Shown piece after piece: positions 8,061 through 15,834 of a DNA stretch of 27,641 bases. The position numbers were made by a program, and so were the translations under genes. The notes below the pieces were generated by a model. That model was not told where the DNA came from. It saw only the letters and a program-made list of their open reading frames with translations, and ran no database searches. Position 1 is the stretch's first letter. Each line of letters starts with the position of its first letter. The stretch covers positions 1-27,641 of the forward strand of contig DASXQB010000386.1 of the NCBI GenBank assembly GCA_036493295.1, in the 5' to 3' direction. This DNA comes from DATKEU01 sp036493295 (GTDB taxonomy: Bacteria > Myxococcota_A > Polyangia > Fen-1088).

Positions 8061-9637
8061 ACCGTGGGTACGTCGCGCTGGTCCTGCACGCGCACCTGCC
8101 GTTCGTGCGCCACCCCGAGCACGACGATTTTCTCGAAGAGGACTGGCTCTTCGAGGCGATCACCGAGACCTACGTGCCGCTGTTGCAGGCTTTCTTTCGC
8201 CTGCGCGACGAGGGCGTTCCCTTCAGCGTCACCCTGTCGATCACGCCGCCGCTGGCGGCGATGCTGGACGATCCGCTGTTGCGCGCGCGCTATCGGCGGC
8301 ACCTTTCACGTTTGCTCGCGCTCGCCGACAGCGAGGTGCGCGGCAATCATCCGGACTCGCGCATCGGGCGGCTGGCCCGGCACTATCAGGATCGTTTTCG
8401 CGGCGTCGAAGCCTTCGTCGACGGGTGGGGCGGCGATCTGCTGGCTGCCTTCCGCGAGCTGCAGAACGACGGCCGCCTGGAAATCCTGGCGTGCAATGCC
8501 ACCCACGGGTTCTTGCCGCTCATGAGCGGGCCGCCGGCGCGTCGGGCCCAGGTGCACGCTGGCGCCGCCGCTTACGCCCGCGCCTTCGGTCGTCGCCCGC
8601 GCGGCATCTGGCTGGCCGAGTGCGGTTTCGACCACGGCGTCGACGGGATTTTGGCTGATGAAGGGATCGAATTCTTCTTCGTCGACGCTCACGGCATCGA
8701 GATGGGCCGCCCACACGCGCGCCACGGCATCCACGCCCCGGTGCGCACGCCCGCCGGCCCAGTGGCCTTTGCCCGCGACCATGAGACCAGCCGTCAGGTG
8801 TGGAGCGCCGAGAGCGGTTACCCAGGCGATCCGGTGTACCGCGAGTTCTATCGCGACCTCGGCTGGGACGCCGCCTACGAATACATCCGGCCGTACTTGC
8901 ACGCCGACGGCGTCCGCCGGGGCGTCGGCCTCAAGTACCACCGGGTGACCGGACGGGTGGCACTGCACGAAAAAGATCTGTACGACGCCGATGCGGCGGC
9001 GGAACGCGCGCGCGAGCACGGTCGAAACTTCGTCTTCAACCGCACGCACCAGGTGCGCCACCTGGCGGCTGCCATGGATCGCCCGCCGCTGGTGGTGGCG
9101 ATGTACGACGCCGAGCTGTTCGGTCACTGGTGGTACGAAGGGCCGATCTTCATCGAGGAGGTTCTGCGGGGCCTCGCCCGCGAGCCGGAACTGGAAGCGA
9201 TCGCGCCACCGGAATATCTGGCCCGTCACGGCCGCGACCTGCAGGGCCAGCGCCCGAACCCGTCGACCTGGGGCGCCAACGGCACCGCCGAGGTTTGGCT
9301 GAACGGTCAGGTGGCCTGGATGTATCGCTATCAACACTGGGCCGAGCGCGAGATGACCGTCCTTTGTCATCGGTTTTCACGCGCAGGAGGCCTGCAGCAG
9401 CGGGCGTTGCAACAGGCGGGGCGAGAGCTGCTGCTCATGCAGAGCAGCGACTGGGCGTTCATCGTCACCACCGGCACCACCGCGCCGTACGCCGTGCGCC
9501 GGTTCAAACGCCACTTCGAAAATTTCCAGGCGTTGCACGCCGCGCTGATCGCGAACGCGCTACACGAACCCGAGGTGAGCGCACGCGAGCGCGACACGCC
9601 GATCTTCGCCGACCTCGACGTCAGCGCCTGGCTGTGA
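8057..9637 (+). CDS. GH57-type 1,4-alpha-glucan branching enzyme (DUF1957)
   Basis: A 526-aa enzyme expected to form alpha-1,6 branches in glycogen, replacing the GH13 enzyme GlgB. LHAHLPFVRHPEHDDFLEE at 10-28 is the first motif of the GH57 branching subgroup. GIWLAECGF carries the expected nucleophile Glu188. MYDAELFGHWWYEGP carries the expected acid/base Asp351. The C-terminal WGANGTAEVWLNG and the following helical stretch fit the DUF1957 helical domain, and the length is typical. The GTG start overlaps the glgA stop (GTGA), giving three coupled genes: GH57/DUF3536, glgA-DUF4912, branching enzyme. All are probably co-transcribed from a promoter before 3733. Confidence 0.93.
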   Translation: MNRGYVALVLHAHLPFVRHPEHDDFLEEDWLFEAITETYVPLLQAFFRLRDEGVPFSVTLSITPPLAAMLDDPLLRARYRRHLSRLLALADSEVRGNHPDSRIGRLARHYQDRFRGVEAFVDGWGGDLLAAFRELQNDGRLEILACNATHGFLPLMSGPPARRAQVHAGAAAYARAFGRRPRGIWLAECGFDHGVDGILADEGIEFFFVDAHGIEMGRPHARHGIHAPVRTPAGPVAFARDHETSRQVWSAESGYPGDPVYREFYRDLGWDAAYEYIRPYLHADGVRRGVGLKYHRVTGRVALHEKDLYDADAAAERAREHGRNFVFNRTHQVRHLAAAMDRPPLVVAMYDAELFGHWWYEGPIFIEEVLRGLAREPELEAIAPPEYLARHGRDLQGQRPNPSTWGANGTAEVWLNGQVAWMYRYQHWAEREMTVLCHRFSRAGGLQQRALQQAGRELLLMQSSDWAFIVTTGTTAPYAVRRFKRHFENFQALHAALIANALHEPEVSARERDTPIFADLDVSAWL

Positions 9638-9666
9638 TCACGCGTCGGGCGGTAGCCGAATGTAGG

Positions 9667-9695
9667 GGCCGACGCGCGTCAGAAAACGCGCGGCC
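9667..9695 (+). terminator. Possible hairpin after the glycogen operon
   Basis: GGCCG and CGCGT (separated by acg) pair with ACGCG and CGGCC around a 6-base loop, about 30 bases after the branching-enzyme stop. No T-run follows (AAAAGG comes next), so it could only be a weak or factor-assisted terminator. Confidence 0.25.
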
Positions 9696-9746
9696 GAAAA
9701 GGTATTTCGGACCACCGTGTTTTCGTCTGCGATAGCATTCCGCGCC

Positions 9747-10778
9747 ATGACAAGACACCACCGGCCCCGGGGGCGCTTTCTTGCCGGAGTGTTGTTGCCC
9801 GTCTGCGCAGCGGCGATCGGCTGCGGCGGCAGCTTGCAGGTGAAAAAGCTGGACGCCGTGGTGCAGCCGTCGGGAAACGTGGCGGTCTATTTCACCGTCG
9901 ACAACAAGAACGGACAGCCGGTCCCCGATCTCAGCGCGAACAGCTTTCGCGTCTACGAAGACGGCAAGCTTTTGCCGGACAAAAAAGCCAAGCGCGCCCT
10001 GCTGGACCCGCGCGTGGCGATGTCGCAGTCGACGCTGGTGCTGGTGGATATGACGGGACCTATCGCCGATTCGGAAGACATGCCGGCGCTGGTGACCGCG
10101 GTCGGGCGGCTGACCGATCGGGTGTCGCGTCTGCAAGAGGTTGCGGTCAGCGCGTTCGATGGCGGCGCCGAACTGCTTCCCGTACTGACCTTCGAGAGCA
10201 ACGACGTGCACGGCGCGCTCGACGGCCTGCGCGGGTTGCGGCCGCGCTCGCGTTCGTCGAATCTGAACGGCGCCATCGTCGAAGGGTTGAAGGTGCTGCG
10301 CCACCGCCGCATCAGCGCGTCGGTGCCGCACGCGTTCGGGAACCTGGTGGTCTTCACCGACCGCGGCGACCTGGCCCACAAGGTGACAGCGCACGAGGCG
10401 AAGGCGGCGATCGAAAAATCCGGCGTCAGCGTGTACGTCATCGGCATCGGCGAGCGCGTGCGCGCCGAGGAGCTGGGGACGCTGGCCACGGCCGGTTCCT
10501 TCGTCTCGACGCAGACCAAAGAGCTGGGGCGCGCCTTCGGAGAGATCAGCAAGAAGCTGGACGCCGCGGGCGCCAGCCATTACGTGCTGTCGTACTGCTC
10601 GCCGAAACGAAAAGGCCGGCACACGCTGGAGGTCGAAGTGGTGGCCGACGGCGACAGCGGCAGCCTGAAACAAAAATTCGACGCCGACGACTTCCAGTCC
10701 GCCGACTGCGCCCCCCGCAAGCGGCCGGTGTTCGGGCAGGCCGTGGCGACGCGGGGCAAAGCGCGCAAAGAGAACTAG
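9747..10778 (+). CDS. VWA-like domain lipoprotein
   Basis: A 343-aa probable lipoprotein. ATG 9747 gives a short basic N-terminus, a hydrophobic core and a lipobox ending AIGC (Cys26); an ATG 10 codons earlier adds an untypical prefix. Residues about 30-75 look like a small beta domain (VYFTVDNKNGQPVPDLSANS, then FRVYEDGK) of the kind found before VWA domains in VWFA-related proteins. The VWA fold follows: STLVLVDMTGPI begins it, LVVFTDRGDL and VSVYVIGIGE are later strands. The metal site is degenerate: DMTGP stands in place of DxSxS. A C-terminal beta-like region follows (CSPKRKGRHTLEVEV). It could bind envelope proteins or polymers; the partner is unknown. It is separate from the glycogen genes by a 109-base gap. 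Confidence 0.8.
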   Translation: MTRHHRPRGRFLAGVLLPVCAAAIGCGGSLQVKKLDAVVQPSGNVAVYFTVDNKNGQPVPDLSANSFRVYEDGKLLPDKKAKRALLDPRVAMSQSTLVLVDMTGPIADSEDMPALVTAVGRLTDRVSRLQEVAVSAFDGGAELLPVLTFESNDVHGALDGLRGLRPRSRSSNLNGAIVEGLKVLRHRRISASVPHAFGNLVVFTDRGDLAHKVTAHEAKAAIEKSGVSVYVIGIGERVRAEELGTLATAGSFVSTQTKELGRAFGEISKKLDAAGASHYVLSYCSPKRKGRHTLEVEVVADGDSGSLKQKFDADDFQSADCAPRKRPVFGQAVATRGKARKEN

Positions 10779-10824
10779 CGCGCTATCGAATTGACCCGAT
10801 CTCGGAGGCGACACGGGACGAGCG

Positions 10825-11073
10825 GTAACCGAGGCTGGACGCGCGGCTTGGACGGCGCGACAAATTCGGCGTGGTGGGCCGCTTGGCTGCTTTCGTCGCC
10901 GCATGGCATCGACCGGCTTCCCGGTTCGAAGGCCCAACGGATGCCATGCGGCGACGAAAGCCTTGATGGGAGAGGTGGCGTAGACAGAGGCCTTCCGCGG
11001 GCGGGAAGCCGCCAAGCGGCCGAGGCCGTCCAATTTGTCGCCCCATCCAAGCCGCGCGTGCAGCCTCGGTTAC
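10825..11073. repeat. Large nested foldback (imperfect inverted repeat, 249 bp)
   Basis: Bases 10825-10866 pair with 11032-11073 in one register without gaps: 39 of 42 positions are complementary. In the same register 10877-10892 pair with 11006-11021 at 15 of 16. A separate inner hairpin is perfect over 21 bp (10889-10909 with 10941-10961). The arms therefore form one long interrupted stem with an inserted 44-base right-hand segment (10962-11005). Either strand, transcribed, would fold into a stable branched RNA. It could be a foldback/MITE-like repeat, a structured RNA or a two-way transcription block between convergent genes. No flanking target duplication is obvious. Confidence 0.85.
10889..10961. 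repeat. Inner perfect 21-bp hairpin with branched loop
   Basis: The arms 10889-10909 and 10941-10961 are exact reverse complements. The 31-base loop itself contains ACCGG-CTTC-CCGGT (10912-10925), a 5-bp stem with a tetraloop. The first four bases of the left arm (GCTT) can instead pair with 11006-11009 in the outer stem, so alternative pairings exist. A third hairpin follows at 10989-11010 (GGC-c-TTCC with GGAAGCC). Confidence 0.85.
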
Positions 11074-11174
11074 GTTACCGATTCACCTCGATCTCGCGTC
11101 GACGTGATTGCGGTCTAGCGCGGCTTCGCTCCGCCTCGGTCACTTCTCCCAAGGCGATCCCGCGCGTAACGGAT

Positions 11175-11777
11175 TTAGACCCCGTACGCGAAAAGCGCCG
11201 CCATCAACAACAGCCGATCGGCCGGCGCCAGCGACGCCACCAGCAGCAGCGCCCCGACGATCGATCCGGGCGCGCCCTGCACCGTGAAGTATTTGTGGTT
11301 GTCGGCGGTCTGGACGGTGACGGTCGATCGGCTTGGGCCGGCCTTCAATCCGCCGGCGGGGGTTCCTTTCGGATCGGTCACCTTCGCGCGCGACACGGGC
11401 TTGCGGGTGATGGTCCAGGCGTCGCCGCCGTCTTCTTTGTCGCTGAGACTGACCTTGTCGGGCTGGACGTGAATCCTCCAGCGCAGGGCGCCGCTCGTCG
11501 CTACCAATCGCAGCACGCGATCGCTGGCGCTCGCATCGTCGACCTTCAACTCGGCGACGACGGCGCCGTCGCTGGTGCGGCAGGCGGTCGCGCCGCCGGG
11601 CGCCTTGGCGCAGGTCAACGACGGGCCTCCGTCGCCCGAGGCGCTGACGCCGGCGGCGGTCTTGCGCAGGGTGGCGATCAAACGGGTCTCCGAGCGGATG
11701 CTGACCGTCACCTCGCCGGTGGCTCGCGCGGTCGTCGGCGGGGCTTCGTCAGCGGCGGCAGTCATCATCATCACCAT
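11175..11777 (-). CDS. Uncharacterised 200-aa protein, last gene of the acyltransferase operon
   Basis: I do not recognise a family. The N-terminus is Met-rich (MVMMMTAAADEAPP), and the start among the clustered ATG/GTG codons is uncertain. The body is rich in Thr/Ser/Val with alternating polar and hydrophobic residues (LRLVATSGALRWRIHV), suggesting beta structure. Two Cys (LTCAKAPGGATAC) could form a disulphide. The C-terminus is hydrophobic: GSIVGALLLVASLAP then LLLMAALFAYGV, perhaps one or two membrane helices. It starts 9 bases after the stop of the hydrolase gene, so it is probably co-transcribed with it. It ends at the convergent foldback region. Existence as a gene is supported by codon-position GC bias by eye and by the operon spacing. 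Confidence 0.65.
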   Translation of the reverse strand: MVMMMTAAADEAPPTTARATGEVTVSIRSETRLIATLRKTAAGVSASGDGGPSLTCAKAPGGATACRTSDGAVVAELKVDDASASDRVLRLVATSGALRWRIHVQPDKVSLSDKEDGGDAWTITRKPVSRAKVTDPKGTPAGGLKAGPSRSTVTVQTADNHKYFTVQGAPGSIVGALLLVASLAPADRLLLMAALFAYGV

Positions 11778-11786
11778 GGTGCCAGT

Positions 11787-12542
11787 CTACCGCGCCGGCA
11801 GCGGCGACCAGCGCAAGAGCAGCGGGAGAAAATTGCCTTCGGTGATGATGCCGAAGTGGTCGGTGCGGGTGTCCATCGACAGCACCTTGGCGTCGCGCTC
11901 GGCGGCGGTGAGGGAGGCGAAATGCTCGGGGCAACGATGGCGGTAGACGGCGGCCGGCAGCTGGGCGACGAAGTCGCGGGCGGCGGGGATGGTGTCGTGG
12001 TTGATCAGGCTGATGCGGTTTTCGGGGGCGGCGCTCAGCCAGGCGCCTAGCTCGGGCTGTCCGCCGTAAAGCGCGTCCAGCAGCAACACCGTGTGCAGGC
12101 GCGGGTGATCCAGCCAAAGAATGATCTGCTTGTACGCGCCACTGTGGCCGGCCACCACCAGCGGACCGGCGGCCGGCAGGTCGGGAACGTCGCGCGCCAC
12201 CCGATCGATCAGGGCCTGCAGCGGTCCCCACGGCGTGGGCGCGGCGGCTTCAGAGCGCGCGGCGGGGACGACGAACAAGGCGTTGCGTCCGCTGCGGGCG
12301 AACTGGGACGGCAGATCGTGTTCGGTCCACGCTTGATCGACGTCGGTGTAAAGACCGTGCACGTAGATCAGCAAGCCGGCAGTGGTCGGGTCATAGCGAG
12401 ACGGCTTCCACACCCGCACCACGCCTTCGGGCGTGACCAGCCGTTGCGTGCGGGCGCCGGCCGCGTATGCCGTCGACGGGGACTGCCAGGCCAGAGCCAG
12501 CGGCGCCAGCAACGCTTGTCGGCGCGACAGCCGGTGACTCAA
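11787..12542 (-). CDS. Tat-exported alpha/beta hydrolase-like protein
   Basis: A 251-aa protein if the TTG at 12542 is used; this TTG overlaps the upstream stop (TTGA) and places SRRQALLAPLALAW at residues 6-19, a twin-arginine-like signal, with likely cleavage after STAYA. Longer in-frame starts inside the upstream gene would bury the signal. The mature part has LLIYVHGLYTD (oxyanion-region strand), GHSGAYK, a GxSxG nucleophile elbow, a likely acid in LLLDALYGG and a His in RTDHFG near the C-terminus. It therefore looks like an intact serine hydrolase acting in the periplasm. The substrate is unknown; the acyltransferase at the head of the operon hints at an acylated envelope molecule. Third gene of four. 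Confidence 0.78.
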   Translation of the reverse strand: MSHRLSRRQALLAPLALAWQSPSTAYAAGARTQRLVTPEGVVRVWKPSRYDPTTAGLLIYVHGLYTDVDQAWTEHDLPSQFARSGRNALFVVPAARSEAAAPTPWGPLQALIDRVARDVPDLPAAGPLVVAGHSGAYKQIILWLDHPRLHTVLLLDALYGGQPELGAWLSAAPENRISLINHDTIPAARDFVAQLPAAVYRHRCPEHFASLTAAERDAKVLSMDTRTDHFGIITEGNFLPLLLRWSPLPAR

Positions 12543-13711
12543 GGATGGGCGGCCTTGCGGCGGGTGATCAGCAGGTGATCGTGGCTGTCCTTGTCGGGAT
12601 AGCCGAAACCGAAACCCAGCGGGCGGGCCGGCTGGCCGGCCCACAGATCGACGAACGCTTGCTCGTGCTCGGGCGAGGCTTTGAGGAACGCCCCGGTGAA
12701 CTGTCCGAAGGTCTGCTGTTCAAAGCCGGCGCCGGCGGCGAAGCGCGGCGGGATGCCGGTCGAATCGCTGATCATCCAGTCCGCGTGTTCCAGCAGGTAA
12801 TTGCGGATGCGCGTGAAGGACGGCGACCACAATAGATAGCTGGCCGCCTTGGTCATCGCGGCGACGTGGCCTTTGGCGGCCAGATGGGCGATCACGCCGG
12901 GCGTGCGTTCTAGTGGTTGATCGGCCAGGTTGGCTTGCAGGTGTCGGTGCAGGCGCACGGGCGCGTCGGCGTCGCCGCGCCGGCGAAAGCCAAGTTCCAT
13001 GTTGGCGAACTGGCGCGTCTTGCGAGCCGCGATGGTGTCGCGGGTGAGGTAGTGCAAGGTCCCGTCGGCGTCGACATCGAAGAAGCGCAGGCGCACGGGT
13101 TCGAGATCGAACGCCACCAGCGCCAGCAGGGCGAACGCCAGCTGGTCGGGCAGGACCTCGTGGCGGAACTCCAGCAGGTTGGTGGTCTTGCTGTGGGTGG
13201 CGAAGGACAGGCGGCGCACGTGGTCGCGGAAGACGGACAAGGCGTGCTCTTGCGCTTCGGGCGTGGCACCGGCGAAGGTCTGCGGGTTACCCGATGGTTC
13301 CAGCGACAGCGTGGTGATGGTGCTGGCGCGTGGAAAGGTGGCCAGCGCGGTGAACAGATCGCCGCCGCCGAACGGATACACCACCTCGGTGGGCAAGTCG
13401 GGCGGGACCAACCCGGCCAGGAACGGCACCGCTTTATCGACCCAGCGGTGGCGCCAGCGTTGAACCAGCAGGCGCATCTGGCGGCAATGCTGATCGGCGA
13501 CGGCGGCTGGCAGCGCGCCCGGCAGCGGCGCGGGCGGGGCCGGCGCTGCCGGTGGCGGCGCGCAGGCGACCACCTGGTAAAGCAGGCGGGCGTCGGCGAT
13601 GAAGTCATCGCCGGCGTCGGCCTGGGCGATGTTGGCTGGCGCGCCGCCGCCGTCACTCAGTGCCGCGAGCAGGGTGAAGGGCAGCGAAGTAACCAGCGGC
13701 GAGAGGGGCAC
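12539..13711 (-). CDS. Conserved uncharacterised 390-aa protein
   Basis: The GTG start at 13711 lies 9 bases after the stop of the acyltransferase gene. The first ~20 residues are moderately hydrophobic (LVTSLPFTLLAAL), perhaps a signal peptide. The core contains VVYPFGGGDLFTALATFP, then TLSLEPSGNP, and later MTKAASYLLWSPSFTRIR, WMISDSTGIPPRF and FGFGYPDKDSHDHLL. These remind me of an uncharacterised secreted family known from Bacteroidetes and others that shares a YPFSG...D, GLEP and DDSGIP motif order. I cannot name a domain or reaction. The many conserved aromatic and Asp/Gly patches suggest an enzyme or a carbohydrate-binding protein. Its stop overlaps the start of the Tat hydrolase gene. 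Confidence 0.75.
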   Translation of the reverse strand: MPLSPLVTSLPFTLLAALSDGGGAPANIAQADAGDDFIADARLLYQVVACAPPPAAPAPPAPLPGALPAAVADQHCRQMRLLVQRWRHRWVDKAVPFLAGLVPPDLPTEVVYPFGGGDLFTALATFPRASTITTLSLEPSGNPQTFAGATPEAQEHALSVFRDHVRRLSFATHSKTTNLLEFRHEVLPDQLAFALLALVAFDLEPVRLRFFDVDADGTLHYLTRDTIAARKTRQFANMELGFRRRGDADAPVRLHRHLQANLADQPLERTPGVIAHLAAKGHVAAMTKAASYLLWSPSFTRIRNYLLEHADWMISDSTGIPPRFAAGAGFEQQTFGQFTGAFLKASPEHEQAFVDLWAGQPARPLGFGFGYPDKDSHDHLLITRRKAAHP

Positions 13712-13720
13712 CGCTGCATC

Positions 13721-14965
13721 TTAAACCTTCGCCAACCGCCGCTTCCAATTCTCCTCGCGCGGCGACGGCCCGAGGAACCGCCTTTCAAACAAAGTCCACG
13801 ACAACCGCGCCAGCGCGAACAGCACGGCGGTGGCGACGATCAGATAGGCCGCCGCGACCAACGGATGCGACGTGGTGCCATCCGCGTTCAGACGTCCGGC
13901 CAGCAACACGCGAATGGCGAACAGGTGCAGCGGCTGGTGAAACAGGTACATGCCATAGCTGACCCGCCCGATCGCGCGCAGCGGGGGTAAGTTCAGGACG
14001 CTCAGCAGCCGTGAGCCGATGCCGGGCGCCTGGCCGCCGCTGGCCGCCGGCGCATTCAGCATCACCCCCGCGATCAACAGCGCGCCGGCCATGGCCAGCA
14101 CGGAATAGCCGACGGTCTGCGTGACCAGTTGCTTGCGGGCGAAGATGTGGCTGGCCACCGCCACCACTGCCAGCGTCACCACCATCCACCTCGCGGCGCG
14201 GGGCAGGTGCCGCTCGACGGCTGCGCGCCAATCGGGCCGCCGCAACGCCAGCGCCACCAACCCGCCCAGGGCCAGCGCATCGGCGCGCGCCAGCGTGAAC
14301 GAATACACCACCTCGGGCGCGACGCCCGCGGCGCGCATCCCAACCCGCAGCAGGAACGCGCCCGCCGCCACGCCCAGGCACAACCGCCCGAGGCCGCGTT
14401 CGCTCAGCGTCCACACCGCCAGCGGCCATATAAGGTAGTACTGCTCCTCGACGGCCAGCGACCAGGTGTGGCCCAGCAGATCGGCGTCGCCGCCCAGCCC
14501 GGGCCAGTTTTGAAGATAAAGCCAGTACCAAAGGTGGTGGTGGCCAACGCCGGTGCGCGCAGCGATCGCCGGCGCCGCCCGCGGCAGCAGGAAGAACGTC
14601 GCTGCCAGCACCAGGTAATAAAGCGGAAAAATCCGCTGCACCCGCCGCCGGTAGAAACGCCCGAAGAAATTCGGCGCGCCCTTGGCGTCCAGCAAGATGC
14701 CGGTGATCAGGAAACCGGACAGCACGAAGAAAAGTTGAACGCCGATCCAGCCCGGTTCGACGATCGCCGTCTGCAGGCGCGCCGTCAGTCCGGCGCGCGG
14801 ATCCAGGACGTTGAACTGGTGCAGCAGCACCAGCAGGATGGCCACGCCGCGCAAGCCGTCCAGCGCCGGAATGCGCGCCGGCAAAAGAGTGGTCGGCCGA
14901 GCGTGGTCGCCAACCTTGGCTGGCTCGCCTGAACTGGTGTTGCTGCTGCCAGCGGCGTTCGTCAT
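13721..14965 (-). CDS. Acyltransferase family 3 membrane protein (OafA/YrhL-like)
   Basis: A 414-aa polytopic inner-membrane protein that probably transfers acetyl or other acyl groups to a sugar or lipid head group. ALDGLRGVAILLVLLHQ starts the first membrane helix at about residue 34; its His is the conserved putative catalytic residue. FFVLSGFLITG, FYRRRVQRIFPLYY and HTWSLAVEEQYYLIWP are signature motifs of the family in the usual order. About ten hydrophobic segments follow, ending FALARLSWTLFERRF. The first 30 residues are polar and probably cytoplasmic. It is the first gene of a four-gene minus-strand operon and is divergent from the esterase gene across 77 bases that should hold both promoters. 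Confidence 0.92.
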   Translation of the reverse strand: MTNAAGSSNTSSGEPAKVGDHARPTTLLPARIPALDGLRGVAILLVLLHQFNVLDPRAGLTARLQTAIVEPGWIGVQLFFVLSGFLITGILLDAKGAPNFFGRFYRRRVQRIFPLYYLVLAATFFLLPRAAPAIAARTGVGHHHLWYWLYLQNWPGLGGDADLLGHTWSLAVEEQYYLIWPLAVWTLSERGLGRLCLGVAAGAFLLRVGMRAAGVAPEVVYSFTLARADALALGGLVALALRRPDWRAAVERHLPRAARWMVVTLAVVAVASHIFARKQLVTQTVGYSVLAMAGALLIAGVMLNAPAASGGQAPGIGSRLLSVLNLPPLRAIGRVSYGMYLFHQPLHLFAIRVLLAGRLNADGTTSHPLVAAAYLIVATAVLFALARLSWTLFERRFLGPSPREENWKRRLAKV

Positions 14966-15042
14966 GGGCCGATGTCCGCCGTGGGTCGGGCCTGGACAAT
15001 TTCAGTTTGGACGCTAAAGCCGATTCGGTCGACACTGCATAG

Positions 15043-15798
15043 GTGCCCGTCACCACCACGACCATCGGCGGACTGGAGGTGCGCATGGTCGACACCAGCG
15101 GCGATCCGCGCGCGCCGTCGGCGGCCGCCGCGCCGGTGGTGGTCTTGCTGCACGGGTTCTCGATGGCCGCCGACGATCTGGCGCCGTTCGGCGCGTCGCT
15201 GGGCGTTGCGGCGCTGTTTCTGTTTCCCGAGGGCCCGGTCGATCTGCAACCGCGGGGTTTGCGCGGGCGGGCCTGGTGGATGATCGATGTGGCCGGGCGC
15301 GATGCCGCCGTCGCGGGCGGCGTTGACCGCGATCTCGGCGACGAAAATCCTCCCGGCTTGCCCGCCGCCCGGCGCGTGCTGGCGGCGCTGGTCGGCGAGG
15401 TGCGGGCGCGCTGGCCGGGGCGGCCGTTGTTTCTGGGCGGTTTTTCGCAAGGGGCGATTCTTTCGTTGGATCTGGTGCTGGCTAGCCGCCCGGCACTGGC
15501 GGGATTGATCTTGCTGTCCAGCGGGCGGGTGACGGCGGCGGCGTGGGCTTCATTAATGGAAAACGTTCGCGGCCTGCGGATGTTTCAAAGTCACGGCCGC
15601 GCTGATCGCGAACTGTCTTTCGCCGCCGCGCAATCGTTGGCGGTGCAACTGGCGGCGGCCGGCGCCGACCATACGTTCCTCCCGTTCGATGGCGGTCACG
15701 AGATCCCGCTTCCGGTCTTGCGTGCGCTCAAGCGATTCATCCGCGGCGGCGCGACCGCTGCGATCTCGCCGACTGAGGCGAATAATCGAGGAAGATGA
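15043..15798 (+). CDS. Carboxylesterase/phospholipase-like alpha/beta hydrolase
   Basis: A 251-aa cytoplasmic serine hydrolase of the Abhydrolase_2 (YpfH/carboxylesterase) type. VVLLHGFSMAADDL is the oxyanion strand. FLGGFSQGAILS contains the GxSxG nucleophile. SHGRADRELSFAAAQ gives the acid Asp, and FDGGHEIP the catalytic His. The set is complete and the length typical (about 210-250 aa). The GTG start is chosen because it is the first codon of the frame that leaves the fold intact; no ribosome site is clear. It is the first plus-strand gene after the divergent gap, and 36 bases separate it from the flavoprotein gene, so it may belong to the carrier-protein cluster. Substrate unknown. Confidence 0.85.
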   Translation: MPVTTTTIGGLEVRMVDTSGDPRAPSAAAAPVVVLLHGFSMAADDLAPFGASLGVAALFLFPEGPVDLQPRGLRGRAWWMIDVAGRDAAVAGGVDRDLGDENPPGLPAARRVLAALVGEVRARWPGRPLFLGGFSQGAILSLDLVLASRPALAGLILLSSGRVTAAAWASLMENVRGLRMFQSHGRADRELSFAAAQSLAVQLAAAGADHTFLPFDGGHEIPLPVLRALKRFIRGGATAAISPTEANNRGR

Positions 15799-15802
15799 TA
15801 CT
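15797..15802 (+). promoter_or_regulatory. Possible -10 box before the acyl-CoA dehydrogenase-like gene
   Basis: GATACT overlaps the esterase stop and lies 32 bases before the flavoprotein GTG, with only a poor -35 (CTGAGG) upstream. It might give the carrier-protein operon its own start. GAGG at 15823-15826 is the likely ribosome site of that gene. Confidence 0.2.
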
Positions 15803-15834
15803 GTTGCATCGTTCATCAAAGTGAGGACCCCCGC

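Larger units (their letters stand above)
10779..11174. other. 396-bp convergent intergenic region without a credible gene
   Basis: The VWA gene ends at its left side and the minus-strand 200-aa gene ends at its right side. Open frames cross it on both strands, but they repeat each other's peptide pieces (DGATN and APSKPRVQPRL on both strands) because the DNA is a palindrome; this argues against coding. The content is the nested foldback 10825-11073. A further short hairpin, CGCGT-a-ACGG against CCGTACGCG (11163-11190), spans the stop codon of the right-hand gene. I see no T-rich terminator, transposase or tRNA. Confidence 0.75.

Noticed and set aside
10989..11010. Intrinsic terminator in the foldback region
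   Set aside because: Hairpins are present but no run of T follows on either strand.
9621..11033. Minus-strand frame covering the VWA gene and the foldback
   Set aside because: The frame runs through both a conserved gene in antisense and a palindrome; peptide pieces are repeated on the opposite strand.
10791..12050. Plus-strand frame across the foldback and two minus-strand genes
   Set aside because: Same palindrome-derived peptides, then antisense of genes with better motifs.
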